DNA of 64,000 bases from Streptomyces filamentosus (GTDB lineage Bacteria; Actinomycetota; Actinomycetes; Streptomycetales; Streptomycetaceae), in the NCBI RefSeq assembly GCF_014654895.1, contig NZ_BNBE01000001.1:2294001-2358000 (forward strand), given 5' to 3'. The notes beneath the pieces are model-generated. The model was given only the letters and a program-made list of their open reading frames with translations. It searched no databases and was not told where the DNA came from. Position 1 is the stretch's first letter, and every line of letters begins with the position of its first letter. This document shows, piece after piece, positions 43,011 through 51,306 of the stretch. The translations under genes and the position numbers were made by a program.

Positions 43011-44264
43011 TTGGAGCCGTACCCCCACTCCTCCCAGGACCCGGCGGGCCCCCGCGGGCGGACCGGCGCACCCGCCCCGGCCGGGCCCCGCCGGCCCGGC
43101 GCCCTCCACGGCACCGCGCCCGACCCGGACGCGCACTGGCTCGCGCGCGTCATGCACGTGGCGTTCTTCCTGCTGCTCGGCGCCTCCCTCGCCCGGTTCC
43201 TGCTGCGGCACGACTGGGAGGACCGCAGCCCCTGGATCATCGCCCTGTCCGGCGCGCTCGCCGCCCTGTACCTGCTCGGGCCGGTCCTCGGCACCCGCGC
43301 CACCCCGCGCCGCACCGCCTGGCTGTGCACGGTCGTCGCCGTGTGGGTGGTGCTCGTCGTCCTCGCGCCCAGCTTCGCCTGGTGCGCCGTCCCGCTCTTC
43401 TACACCGGCCTGCGGACCCTGCCGCACAGGGCGTCCCTCGTCCTCGTCGCCCTCCTCACCGCCTTCGTCGTCTTCGCGCAGGTGCAGCTCTCGCACGGCG
43501 GCTGGGACCCCAACCTGATCGTCGCCCCGCCCGCCGTCGCCGCCATCGCCACCGGCGTCTTCGTCCACGCCGACCGGCAGGCGGCCCGCCAGCGCGCCCT
43601 CATCGACGACCTCATCCGCACCCGCCGCGAACTCGCCGCCATCGAGCGCCGCGAGGGCACCCTCGCCGAGCGGCAGCGGCTCTCCATGGAGATCCACGAC
43701 ACCCTCGCCCAGGGCCTGTCCAGCCAGCAGATGCTCCTCCAGGCCGCCGACCGCACCTGGGACACCGACCCCGGCACCGCCCGCCGGCACGTCCGCACCG
43801 CCGAGTCGATCGCCGAGCGGAACCTCGCCGAGGCCCGCCGCTTCGTCCACGACCTCGCCCCCGCCGACCTCGCCGAGGGCGGCGGCCTGGAGCAGGCCCT
43901 GCGCGGGCTCGCCGCGCGCGAGTCGGCCGCCTTCCGGGTCGACGGCACGCCCGTCCCGCTGCCCGACCGGGCCCAGTCGGCGCTGCTGCGGATCGCGCAG
44001 GGCGCCCTCGCCAACATCCGCGAGCACGCCGCCGCCACCTCCGCCGCGCTCACCCTCACCTACCTCGACGACCAGGTCGTCCTCGACGTCGCCGACGACG
44101 GCAGCGGCTTCGACCCCGCGGCCGCCCGCGACGGCGGCGGCGTCCGCGGCCACGGCCTGCCCGCCATGCGGGTCCGCGCCCAGCAGCTCGGCGGCACGCT
44201 TACCGTGGAATCCACCCCCGGCGAGGGCACCGTGCTCTCCGCCGCCATCCCGCTCACCCTCTGA
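43011..44264 (+). CDS. senS: SenS-like sensor histidine kinase
   Basis: Membrane histidine kinase of the NarX/DegS-like HisKA_3 group, 417 aa. A Pro-rich cytoplasmic start is followed by five hydrophobic segments (about residues 45-185), a coiled linker (LIRTRRELAAIERREGTLAERQRLS), the phospho-His box MEIHDTLAQGLSSQQ, and an ATPase domain with NIREHA (N box) and DDGSGFDP (G1). The start is assigned to TTG 43011, which has AAGGAGG at ideal spacing; ATG 42933 has none. It pairs with the response regulator 15 bases downstream and with divergent hbpS, matching HbpS-SenS-SenR. Confidence 0.9.
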   Translation: MEPYPHSSQDPAGPRGRTGAPAPAGPRRPGALHGTAPDPDAHWLARVMHVAFFLLLGASLARFLLRHDWEDRSPWIIALSGALAALYLLGPVLGTRATPRRTAWLCTVVAVWVVLVVLAPSFAWCAVPLFYTGLRTLPHRASLVLVALLTAFVVFAQVQLSHGGWDPNLIVAPPAVAAIATGVFVHADRQAARQRALIDDLIRTRRELAAIERREGTLAERQRLSMEIHDTLAQGLSSQQMLLQAADRTWDTDPGTARRHVRTAESIAERNLAEARRFVHDLAPADLAEGGGLEQALRGLAARESAAFRVDGTPVPLPDRAQSALLRIAQGALANIREHAAATSAALTLTYLDDQVVLDVADDGSGFDPAAARDGGGVRGHGLPAMRVRAQQLGGTLTVESTPGEGTVLSAAIPLTL

Positions 44265-44279
44265 CGGAAGGCAGGCCCC

Positions 44280-44900
44280 GTGACCGTGCGCATCCTCCTC
44301 TGCGACGACCACGTCGTCGTCCGCGCCGGGCTGCTCGCCCTCCTCGGCTCCACCCCCGACATCGAGGTCGTCGGGGAGGCCGGCAGCGGCGAGGAGGCCG
44401 TCGCGATGGCCGCGAAGCTGAAGCCGGACGTCGTCCTGATGGACCTCCAGCTCGGGCCCGGCATCGACGGCGTGGAGGCCACCCGCCGCATCGCGCCCAC
44501 CGGCGTCCACGTCCTCGTCCTCACCACCTACGACACCGACGCCGACATCACCCGGGCCATCGAGGCGGGCGCCACCGGCTACCTCCTGAAGGCCGAGCGG
44601 CCCGAGGAGCTGTTCGCCGCGATCCACTCCGCCGCCCAGGGCCGCACCGCACTCTCCCCGCCGGTCGCCAGCCGCGTCATGGACCGGATGCGCGGCGCCG
44701 CCGGGCCCTCCCTCACCGACCGGGAGCGGGACATCCTCGGGCAGCTCGCCCACGGCCTCGGCAACAAGGAGATCGCCCGCGCCCTCTTCATCAGCGAGGC
44801 CACCGTCAAGACCCACCTGGGCCGCATCTACGCCAAGCTCGGCGTCGACACGCGCGCCGGCGCCGTGGCGGTCGCGAAGGAACAGCGCCTGCTCCCCTGA
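44280..44900 (+). CDS. senR: SenR-like NarL/LuxR-family response regulator
   Basis: A 206-aa regulator. The receiver domain has RILLCDDHVVVRAGL (acidic pair), phospho-Asp in DVVLMDLQLG, Thr in VLVLTTYDTD and Lys in GYLLKAERPEE. The C-terminal LuxR HTH is LTDRERDILGQLAHGLGNKEIARALFISEATVKTHLGRIYAKLGV. It is immediately downstream of senS. In S. reticuli SenR controls redox genes such as the catalase-peroxidase; targets here probably include hbpS and senSR. Confidence 0.93.
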   Translation: MTVRILLCDDHVVVRAGLLALLGSTPDIEVVGEAGSGEEAVAMAAKLKPDVVLMDLQLGPGIDGVEATRRIAPTGVHVLVLTTYDTDADITRAIEAGATGYLLKAERPEELFAAIHSAAQGRTALSPPVASRVMDRMRGAAGPSLTDRERDILGQLAHGLGNKEIARALFISEATVKTHLGRIYAKLGVDTRAGAVAVAKEQRLLP

Positions 44901-44958
44901 GACTGCTACCGTGCGCTGTCGTTCCAGTGCACAGCGTCATGTCTCCGTGGGAGCACGT

Positions 44959-46173
44959 GTGAAGATCGCCGTCGTCGGTGGCGGGCCCGCCGGCCTGTAC
45001 CTCTCGATCCTGCTCAAGCGGCAGGACCCCGCCCACGAGATCTCCGTGTACGAACGGAACGCGGCCGGCTCCACCTACGGCTGGGGCGTCACCTACTGGG
45101 CCGGACTCCTCGACAAGCTGCGGGCCGGCGACCCCGAGTCCGCCGCCGCCGTCGCCGACGCCTCGGTGACCTGGACCGACGGCCTCGCCATCGTCCGCGA
45201 CCAGCGGACCGTGCACCGCGGCGACGCCGGCCACGGCATCGGCCGCCGCCGGATGCTCGGCCTGCTCGCCGACCGGGCCGCCGCCCTCGGCGTCGAGCTC
45301 GCGTACGAACACCCGGTCGCCGGCCCGGACGCCCCCGAACTCGCCGGCGCCGACCTGGTCGTCGCCGCCGACGGCGTCCACAGCGCCCTGCGCGAGGCGC
45401 ACGCCGACCACCACGGCGCCTCCTTCGCCACCGGCCGCAACCCCTACATCTGGCTCGGCACCACCAAGGTCTTCGACTCCTTCAGCTTCGCCTTCAAGGA
45501 GACCGGCCACGGCTGGATCTGGTGCTACGCCTACGGCTTCAGCGGCGAGCGCTCCACCTGCGTCGTCGAGTGCGCCCCCGGCACCTGGACCGGCCTCGGC
45601 CTGGACACCATGCCCGAGGGCGACTGCCTGGCCCTCCTGGAGAAGCTCTTCCACGACCTCCTCGACGGCCACGAGCTGATCGGCCGCGACCGGGGCGCCG
45701 AGCCCGCCCGGTGGCTCCGCTTCCGCACCCTCACCACCCGCACCTGGCACCACGGCAGGACCGTCCTCCTCGGCGACGCCGCCCACACCACCCACTACTC
45801 GATCGGCGCCGGCACCACCCTCGCCCTGGAGGACGCCCTCGCCCTCGCCGACGCCCTCCGCGGCCGCCGCGGCGACCCCGCCGCCCTGGACGCTGCCCTC
45901 ACCGCGTACGGGAGGCGGCGCCGCGCCGAACTCGTCCCCGCCCAGAGCGCGGCCCGCCTCAGCGCCCAGTGGTACGAGAACCTGCCCCGCTACATGGACC
46001 TGCCGCCGGAGCAGATGTTCGCCCTCCTCGGCCAGCGCCACTCGCCGCTCCTGCCCTACGTGCCGCCGCAGCTCTACTACCGCGTCGACCGCGCCGCCGG
46101 ACGCCTCGAAGCGCTGCGCCGCCTCAAGCGCTGGCTGGGCCCGCGGGTCGCGAAGGCGGTCCACCGCGCCTGA
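44959..46173 (+). CDS. FAD-dependent aromatic-type monooxygenase
   Basis: A 404-aa flavoprotein hydroxylase. The FAD dinucleotide fold is KIAVVGGGPAGLYLSILLKR with the ribose acidic residue in EISVYERN, a DG motif appears in DLVVAADGVHSALR, and the GD motif is VLLGDAAHTTHYSIGAGTTLALEDA. The RNPYIWLGTTKVFDSFSFAF stretch resembles the anthraniloyl-CoA/salicylyl-CoA hydroxylase type. The start is GTG 44959, with GGAG six bases upstream. The substrate is unknown. Confidence 0.87.
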   Translation: MKIAVVGGGPAGLYLSILLKRQDPAHEISVYERNAAGSTYGWGVTYWAGLLDKLRAGDPESAAAVADASVTWTDGLAIVRDQRTVHRGDAGHGIGRRRMLGLLADRAAALGVELAYEHPVAGPDAPELAGADLVVAADGVHSALREAHADHHGASFATGRNPYIWLGTTKVFDSFSFAFKETGHGWIWCYAYGFSGERSTCVVECAPGTWTGLGLDTMPEGDCLALLEKLFHDLLDGHELIGRDRGAEPARWLRFRTLTTRTWHHGRTVLLGDAAHTTHYSIGAGTTLALEDALALADALRGRRGDPAALDAALTAYGRRRRAELVPAQSAARLSAQWYENLPRYMDLPPEQMFALLGQRHSPLLPYVPPQLYYRVDRAAGRLEALRRLKRWLGPRVAKAVHRA

Positions 46174-46201
46174 CGCGCCGGGGCCGTGACACCATCGGGG
46201 C

Positions 46202-46702
46202 GTGCTCGACATCGGCTACTCCCTCTCCCGGCGCTTCCCCGACCCCCCGCAGACCGACTACCGGCGGGCGGACGTGCACGCGCTGCGGCACGACCTCTTC
46301 TGCGGGGACGTCTACCTCGCGGACACCGAGGAGGACCGGGAGGTGTCCACGGCCTGGGGCTGGGTGCCCGTCCTCGACTTCGCCTGGGCGCTCTGCGACA
46401 TCGTCGAACGGCTCGACCGGGACCCGGCCGGCAGCCGCGCCTCCCGCCCGCAGCACGCGGAGCTCGACTTCACCGAGTCCTCGGACCTGATGCTCTTCGA
46501 GCGCCGCTTCGGCTGGGTCGACGTCGAGGCCGACTGGATGCCCGGCGACGAGCCGCCGCTCACCTTCGGCCACGCCGAACTGCGCCGCGAGGCCCGCGAC
46601 TTCCTCCACGACCTGATCGCCGACCTCACCGACATGCACGAGGGCCTCGCCGACAACCCGGTCGTCTGGGACCTCCAGGCCCGCTTCCCCCGCGTGAAGT
46701 AG
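46202..46702 (+). CDS. conserved hypothetical protein
   Basis: A 166-aa soluble acidic protein. It has no recognised motif; conserved-looking stretches are DYRRADVHALRHDLFCGDVYLAD, WGWVPVLDFAWALCDIVERLDR, the LDFTESSDLMLFERRFGWVDVEADW core and a final helix RREARDFLHDLIADLTDMHEGL. Streptomyces relatives (DUF7878-like or immunity-type small proteins) have this layout, but I cannot name the family. It lies 28 bases after the monooxygenase and may be co-transcribed. Confidence 0.75.
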   Translation: MLDIGYSLSRRFPDPPQTDYRRADVHALRHDLFCGDVYLADTEEDREVSTAWGWVPVLDFAWALCDIVERLDRDPAGSRASRPQHAELDFTESSDLMLFERRFGWVDVEADWMPGDEPPLTFGHAELRREARDFLHDLIADLTDMHEGLADNPVVWDLQARFPRVK

Positions 46703-46733
46703 CCCCGGGGCGGCCCCCGGAGGCCCGGGGGCG

Positions 46734-47390
46734 TCAGTCCTCCACGCGCACCCCCAGCCGCGCCGCGAGGACCGGCGCCAGGTCGAGCAGCTGCGCCGAG
46801 GAGATCACCGCGCCCGCCAGGGACTCCACCCCGCGGGCGATCTCCAGGCGCCGCACCCCCCGCAGGTCCGCGTCCACCAGCTTCGCCCCGGAGAAGTCCG
46901 CCCCGGTCAGCTCGCAGTCCACGAACGCGACCCGCTCCAGGGCCGCCCCGCCGAAGTCCGGCTCCACCAGCACGCAGCCCTCGAAGACCACGTCCCGCAG
47001 CCGGGCCGCCCGCAGGTTCGGATAGTCCCACTTGCCGCCCCTGACCAGCACCCGCTCCCACACGGAGCCGTGCAGCTGCGTCCCCCCGAAGCGCGCCTCC
47101 ACCACCTCCGCGTCCCGCAGCTGCACCTGCGACAGATCGGCGCCCACGCCCCGTACCGCTTCGAGACGCGAGTCCAGGAAGCGGGCGCCCGTCAGCCGCG
47201 CCCCGTCCAGCGCGCACTCCCGCAGCAGGCAGTCCAGGAAGCGGGCACCCTCCCCCGAGGCGCCCGCCAGGTCGAGCCCGGCCAGCTCCAGTCCGTCGTA
47301 GTCCCCGTCGGGCGCGAGCCCGCCCTCGTACGGCTCCAGGGGCGGCAGCCGCAGCTCCACCCGACGAGGCGCCCTGGTCTTTCGCGTCAT
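46734..47390 (-). CDS. pentapeptide-repeat protein
   Basis: A 218-aa protein with A(D/N)LxX-type repeats forming a right-handed quadrilateral beta-helix. Examples: LELAGLDLAGASGEGARFLDCLLRECAL, DGARLTGARFLDSRLEAV, GADLSQVQLRDAEVVEARF, DFGGAALERVAFVDCELTGADFSGAKLVDADLRG. Such proteins can mimic DNA or protect gyrase from inhibitors, but most are of unknown function. The start ATG 47390 (MTRKTRAPRRVEL) is favoured; the frame extends upstream through a 45-bp repeat without a ribosome site. Confidence 0.87.
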   Translation of the reverse strand: MTRKTRAPRRVELRLPPLEPYEGGLAPDGDYDGLELAGLDLAGASGEGARFLDCLLRECALDGARLTGARFLDSRLEAVRGVGADLSQVQLRDAEVVEARFGGTQLHGSVWERVLVRGGKWDYPNLRAARLRDVVFEGCVLVEPDFGGAALERVAFVDCELTGADFSGAKLVDADLRGVRRLEIARGVESLAGAVISSAQLLDLAPVLAARLGVRVED

Positions 47391-47426
47391 CCCCCCATCG
47401 TGGCCCACGCCACCGACAATCCCCCC

Positions 47427-47455
47427 TTGACCTCGAGCAAGGTCGAGGTACGAGT
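47427..47455 (+). promoter_or_regulatory. MerR-type operator/promoter before the quinone-oxidoreductase gene
   Basis: TTGACC (47427-47432, -35) overlaps the inverted repeat ACCTCGA, six bases, TCGAGGT (47430-47449), with TACGAG following as a weak -10. The pattern TTGACCTCrA...GAGGT is common before genes controlled by MerR-family activators in actinomycetes. No MerR gene is in this window. Confidence 0.5.
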
Positions 47456-47467
47456 CTGGGGTCACGC

Positions 47468-47570
47468 CACCGGCGAGCGGGCCGACGACCCACGCGTCAC
47501 CCCCGCACCCGTCACCGGAGAGCGGGCCGACGAGGCGCGCGTCACCTCCGCACACGCCACCGACGAAGGG
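47468..47570. repeat. 45-bp tandem repeat in the leader of the oxidoreductase gene
   Basis: CACCGGCGAGCGGGCCGACG-like units start at 47468, 47513 and 47558 (the last partial), exactly 45 bases apart. The array lies between the MerR-like promoter and the ATG at 47579, so it would be in the 5' leader. Confidence 0.75.
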
Positions 47571-47578
47571 GAACCGTC

Positions 47579-48562
47579 ATGCACGCCATCCGCCTCCACG
47601 CCTTCGGCCCCGCCGAGAACCTCGTCCACGAGGAGGTCCCCGACCCCGTCCCCGGCCCCGGGCAGGTCCGGATCGCCGTCACCGCCGCCGGCGTCCACCT
47701 CCTCGACACCACCCTCCGCGAGGGCCTGCCCGGCCCCTTCCCCGCCCCCGCCGAACTCCCCACCGTCCCCGGCCGCGAGGTCGCCGGCACCGTCGACGCC
47801 CTCGGCGAGGGCACCGACCCCTCCTGGCTCGGCAGGCGCGTCGTCGCCCACCTCGGCATGAACCCCGGCGGCTACGCCGAACGCGCCGTCACCGACGCCG
47901 CCCGGCTCCACGCCCTCCCCGACCACCTCGGCGACGCCGAGGCCGTCGCCATGATCGGCACCGGCCGCACCACCCTCGGCATCCTCCAGTTCACCGCGCT
48001 CGGCCCGGACTCCGTCGCGATCGTGCCCGCCGCCGCCGGCGGCATCGGCACCCTCCTCGTCCAGTACGCCAAGAACGCCGGCGCCACCGTCGTCGGCCTC
48101 GCCGGCGGCCCCGCCAAGACCGCCCGCGTCCGCGCGAACGGCGCCGACCTCGCCGTCGACTACACCCGCCCCGACTGGCCCGCCGAGGTCCGCGCCTTCC
48201 TCCGCGACCGCACCGCCACCGTCGTCTACGACTCCGTCGGCGGCGACACCGGACGCGCCGCCGTCGACCTCCTCGGCAAGGGCGGACAGCACGTCGTCTT
48301 CGGCTGGTCCGGCGGCGAACCCCTCGCCTTCACCGAGGAGGAACTGGCCGCCCGGGGCATCACCTCCGGCTCCGTCCTCGGCCCCGTCATGATCCGGAAG
48401 GCCGGCGGCGACGTCCGCACCCTCGAACTCGCCGCCCTCGCCGCCGCCTCCGCCGGCACCCTCCGCCCCGCCGTCCACCGCTTCCCCCTCGCCGAAGCGG
48501 CGAAAGCCCACCGCGCCCTGGAGAACCGGGGCACGATGGGCAAGGTGGTCCTGATCCCGTAG
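47579..48562 (+). CDS. quinone oxidoreductase-like MDR-family dehydrogenase
   Basis: A 327-aa medium-chain reductase. Features: the GroES-like N-domain (GQVRIAVTAAGVHLLDTTLREG, VPGREVAGTVDALGEG) and the NADPH fold (AIVPAAAGGIGTLLVQYAKNAGATVVGLAGGP). The catalytic-zinc cysteine is lacking, as in the QOR branch. It probably reduces quinones or enones using NADPH, and is likely induced through the MerR-type operator upstream. ATG 47579 follows GAAGGGGAA. It ends at a strong hairpin. Confidence 0.9.
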   Translation: MHAIRLHAFGPAENLVHEEVPDPVPGPGQVRIAVTAAGVHLLDTTLREGLPGPFPAPAELPTVPGREVAGTVDALGEGTDPSWLGRRVVAHLGMNPGGYAERAVTDAARLHALPDHLGDAEAVAMIGTGRTTLGILQFTALGPDSVAIVPAAAGGIGTLLVQYAKNAGATVVGLAGGPAKTARVRANGADLAVDYTRPDWPAEVRAFLRDRTATVVYDSVGGDTGRAAVDLLGKGGQHVVFGWSGGEPLAFTEEELAARGITSGSVLGPVMIRKAGGDVRTLELAALAAASAGTLRPAVHRFPLAEAAKAHRALENRGTMGKVVLIP

Positions 48563-48569
48563 CGGACGC

Positions 48570-48600
48570 GGAGGGCCCCCGACGGACGCGGGGGCCCTCC
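48570..48600. terminator. 11-bp hairpin between convergent genes
   Basis: GGAGGGCCCCC (48570-48580) pairs with GGGGGCCCTCC (48590-48600). Confidence 0.8.
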
Positions 48601-48618
48601 GGGGGCCCGGCGGGCGCC

Positions 48619-48978
48619 TCAGACGCCGAGCACGTCCCAGGAGTGCGCCTTGAACTCCTTCAGGAAGTCCTCGTGGTCCTCCCACATCCGGGCGGCGGAG
48701 CGGAGCACGTCCCAGTTGTGCTCCAGCGCCTGGTCCACCACCTGGCGCAGCTCCGGCGCCGTCTCCCGCTTCTCCACCAGGCCGGTGACCTGCGAGGCGG
48801 CCTGCACGGTGTAGCGCAGCGCCCGCAGGGCCCGGGAGGTGTCGTCCATCCCGAAGCCGTGGTCGCTGCCGTTCGCGGGGTCGAAGAGCGGGGTCAGGCG
48901 GGCCTCGATGAAGTCGGTGATCCGCCGGAAGCGGGCCTCGACGCCCATGTCGTCGTGATTGCCGTGGTCGTTGCACAT
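48619..48978 (-). CDS. hypothetical helical protein
   Basis: A 119-aa, acidic, His-rich start (MCNDHGNHDDMG) and an all-helical body (ARFRRITDFIEARLTPLF, ALRALRYTVQAASQVTGLVEKR, LRQVVDQALEHNWDVLRSAARMWEDHEDFLKEF). No family recognised. AGGAAG five bases before the ATG supports this start. It lies nine bases after the GNAT gene on the same strand, so it is probably the last gene of an APH-GNAT-hypothetical operon. Confidence 0.7.
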   Translation of the reverse strand: MCNDHGNHDDMGVEARFRRITDFIEARLTPLFDPANGSDHGFGMDDTSRALRALRYTVQAASQVTGLVEKRETAPELRQVVDQALEHNWDVLRSAARMWEDHEDFLKEFKAHSWDVLGV

Positions 48979-48987
48979 GGGGACTTC

Positions 48988-49470
48988 CTACACCCCCGCC
49001 GGAGCGCCCAGCGCCGCCAGGGCCCCGTCCGTCAGCCGGTAGACCGTCCACTCGTCCTGCGGGCGGGCGCCCAGCGACTCGTAGAAGGCGATCGACGGCG
49101 CGTTCCAGTCCAGGACCGACCACTCCAGGCGCTCGTAGCCGCGCTCCACGCAGATCCGGGCCAGCTCGGTCAGCAGGGCCTTGCCGTGGCCGCCGCCGCG
49201 CGCCTCCGGACGGACGTACAGGTCTTCCAGGTAGATGCCGTGGACGCCGCGCCAGGTCGAGAAGTTGAGGAACCACAGCGCGAAGCCGACCGGCTCGCCG
49301 GCCGCGTCCTCCGCGATGTGGGCGTAGGCGGCGGGCCGCTCGCCGAAGAGCGCCTCGTGGAGCTGCTCCGGAGTCGCGCGGACCTCGTCGAGGGCCTTCT
49401 CGTACTCCGCGAGGTCGCGGATCAGGGCGTGGATGACGGGCACGTCGGCCGGGGTGGCGGTACGGATCAT
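48988..49470 (-). CDS. GNAT acetyltransferase (diamine/SAT-like)
   Basis: A 160-aa acetyltransferase resembling spermidine/diamine acetyltransferases: the start IRTATPADVPVIHALIRDLAEYEKALDEV, the core FLNFSTWRGVHGIYLEDLYVRPEARGGGHGKALLTELARIC (acetyl-CoA motif A) and RLEWSVLDWNAPSIAFYESLGA. It follows the APH-like gene after four bases, suggesting co-expression and possibly a common small-molecule (amine) substrate. Confidence 0.9.
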   Translation of the reverse strand: MIRTATPADVPVIHALIRDLAEYEKALDEVRATPEQLHEALFGERPAAYAHIAEDAAGEPVGFALWFLNFSTWRGVHGIYLEDLYVRPEARGGGHGKALLTELARICVERGYERLEWSVLDWNAPSIAFYESLGARPQDEWTVYRLTDGALAALGAPAGV

Positions 49471-49474
49471 GCCC

Positions 49475-50362
49475 TCAGCCTGCCAGCAGGCTCCGCGCGA
49501 TGACCACCTGGTCCGCGTCGAGCGCGGGCTCGCCGTCCTCGACGTCCCACAGCCCGTTCTGGAGCACCCGCCCCAGCGTCCACGCCAGCGCCCGCTCCCG
49601 GTCGAGCCCGAGCCGCTCGGTGAGCAGGTCGAAGCGCCACCGGATCTCGGCCGGGTCGGGGTTCCACAGGTCGGTGAGGGCCGGCAGCAGCTCGAAGCCG
49701 GGGTCCCCGGCGAGCGGCTTCGGGTCGATGACCAGCCACGGCTCGCGCTCCGCGCCCAGCACGTTGTCGTAGTGCAGGTCCCAGTGCAGCAGCCGGTCCC
49801 CCGGCTCCCCCGCCACCTCCCGCACGGCAGCCGCGCAGTCCGCCAGCAGCGCCGCGTCCTCCGCGCCGAGCCGGGCCGTCGCGGCCGGCACCCGCGCGAG
49901 CATCCGGGCGGCGGCGTCACCGAGCCCCCGCAGTCCGGGCGGCGCCGGGAGCGCCGACAGCCGGGCGAGCAGCCCGGCGAGGATCCGCACGGCCTCCCGC
50001 TCGTCCCCGAGCCGCGACAGGTGCCGCGTGTGGTCGGCCCGTTCGAGCAGCATCGTGCCCGTCACGGGATCGTGCTCCAGGAGCCGTACGACCCCGTCCC
50101 CGTCCCACGCGCGCAGCGCGACCGGCTCCCCCTCGCTCTCCTCGTCGAGCAGCTGGAGCTTGAGCGCGGCGGGCGTGCCGTCCTCCCGCACCACGGGCAG
50201 CACCAGGGACGCCACGCCGTGCATCGAGGCCCCGTCGAGCCGCAGCCCCCACCGGCCGAGGAACTCCTCCGCCCTCCCCGGCAGTTCGGCGATGAACGCC
50301 CGCCCCGCCTCACCGTTGTACTTCGCCTGGCTGGCCGCGAGTTCCCCGGGTACGTCGATCAC
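49475..50362 (-). CDS. aminoglycoside phosphotransferase-like kinase, APH(6) type
   Basis: A 295-aa kinase of the streptomycin 6-phosphotransferase group. Catalytic Brenner motif LLHWDLHYDNVLGA (Asp base, Asn metal) and DFG-equivalent WLVIDPKPLAGDPGFELLPAL are intact. The ATP-binding lysine is in AALKLQLLDEESEGE. APH(6) enzymes confer streptomycin resistance in producers; many chromosomal relatives in Streptomyces have unknown small-molecule substrates. No aminoglycoside pathway genes are nearby. It is first in a short operon with a GNAT protein. Confidence 0.87.
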   Translation of the reverse strand: MIDVPGELAASQAKYNGEAGRAFIAELPGRAEEFLGRWGLRLDGASMHGVASLVLPVVREDGTPAALKLQLLDEESEGEPVALRAWDGDGVVRLLEHDPVTGTMLLERADHTRHLSRLGDEREAVRILAGLLARLSALPAPPGLRGLGDAAARMLARVPAATARLGAEDAALLADCAAAVREVAGEPGDRLLHWDLHYDNVLGAEREPWLVIDPKPLAGDPGFELLPALTDLWNPDPAEIRWRFDLLTERLGLDRERALAWTLGRVLQNGLWDVEDGEPALDADQVVIARSLLAG

Positions 50363-50439
50363 ACCCCGACCCTACGACCCACCGCCCCGGGCCCGCACGG
50401 CCCCACTCCCCCGCACGCCCCCCCCCGGCCCAATTCACC

Positions 50440-51165
50440 TCACCCCACCGCCGCGTCCAGCAGCCTCCCGAACTCCGTCGCGTCGTACAGACCGGTCCCG
50501 CCGTCCAGCGGCTCGCCGTTCACCAGGACCGACGGGGTGCCGCCGACGCCCGAGTCCTCGAAGGCCCGCTCCGCGTCCGCCACCCACGCCCGGTGGGACC
50601 CGTCGCGCACCGCGCGGTCGAAGGCGTCGCCCCGCAGGCCCGGCACCCGGTCGGCGATCCGCAGCAGTTCGGCGGCGGAGTAGGCGTCCGCCGGCTCGCC
50701 CTCCGGCTGCGCCGCGAACAGCTCCGCCTGGAACGCGGCGAACTTCCCGGGACCCGCGTCCGCCGCCGCCCGCAGCGCGTTCGCCGCCCGCGCCGACGCC
50801 GCGCCGCCGGTCCGCCCGTCGAGGAAGGACGCGACGACGTACTCGACCCTCAACTCGCCCTTCGCCGCCCGCTCCGCCAGCACCGTGCCGCCGCTCGCCT
50901 CGAACTTCGCGCAGTACGGGCAGCGGGGGTCCGCGTACACCGTCACCGTGTGCGGGGCGTCCGCGCCGCCGACGACGATCTTCGTGCCCTCCACCGCCGA
51001 CGGGAGCACGCTCAGCGTCCCCGCGTGCGCCGACGGCACCCCGTCCGCCGTCGCGGCGGCCGCCGGCTCCCCGCCGCCGCCCGGCGAACACCCCACCGCC
51101 GCAAGGCCGATGAGACCCGCGGCGACCGAGGCCGCGAGGGCGTGCCGCGTCCTGCGCACCACCAT
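50440..51165 (-). CDS. DsbA-like thioredoxin-fold lipoprotein
   Basis: A 241-aa extracytoplasmic thiol oxidoreductase. A signal peptide ends in lipobox LAAVGC. The DsbA-like fold has VTVYADPRCPYCAKFEASGG (active site CPYC), a helical insertion (DAYSAAELLRIADRVPGL) and cis-Pro in GVGGTPSVLVNGEPL. It probably forms or isomerises disulfides in secreted proteins. A longer open frame upstream is antisense to the next gene. The ATG at 51165 has AGGGGAA seven bases upstream. Confidence 0.9.
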   Translation of the reverse strand: MVVRRTRHALAASVAAGLIGLAAVGCSPGGGGEPAAAATADGVPSAHAGTLSVLPSAVEGTKIVVGGADAPHTVTVYADPRCPYCAKFEASGGTVLAERAAKGELRVEYVVASFLDGRTGGAASARAANALRAAADAGPGKFAAFQAELFAAQPEGEPADAYSAAELLRIADRVPGLRGDAFDRAVRDGSHRAWVADAERAFEDSGVGGTPSVLVNGEPLDGGTGLYDATEFGRLLDAAVG

Positions 51166-51306
51166 GGAGTTCCCCTTCCGGAGCGACGGAATCCGCACCT
51201 TCGAACCTAGGCGCGGCCCCGCCCGCCGCCGAGCGCCGAAGGACCCGTATCCAGGGGACCAACGCCCCGGGTACCCTCCCGCCACGCACCGGGAAGAGGG
51301 ACAGGG

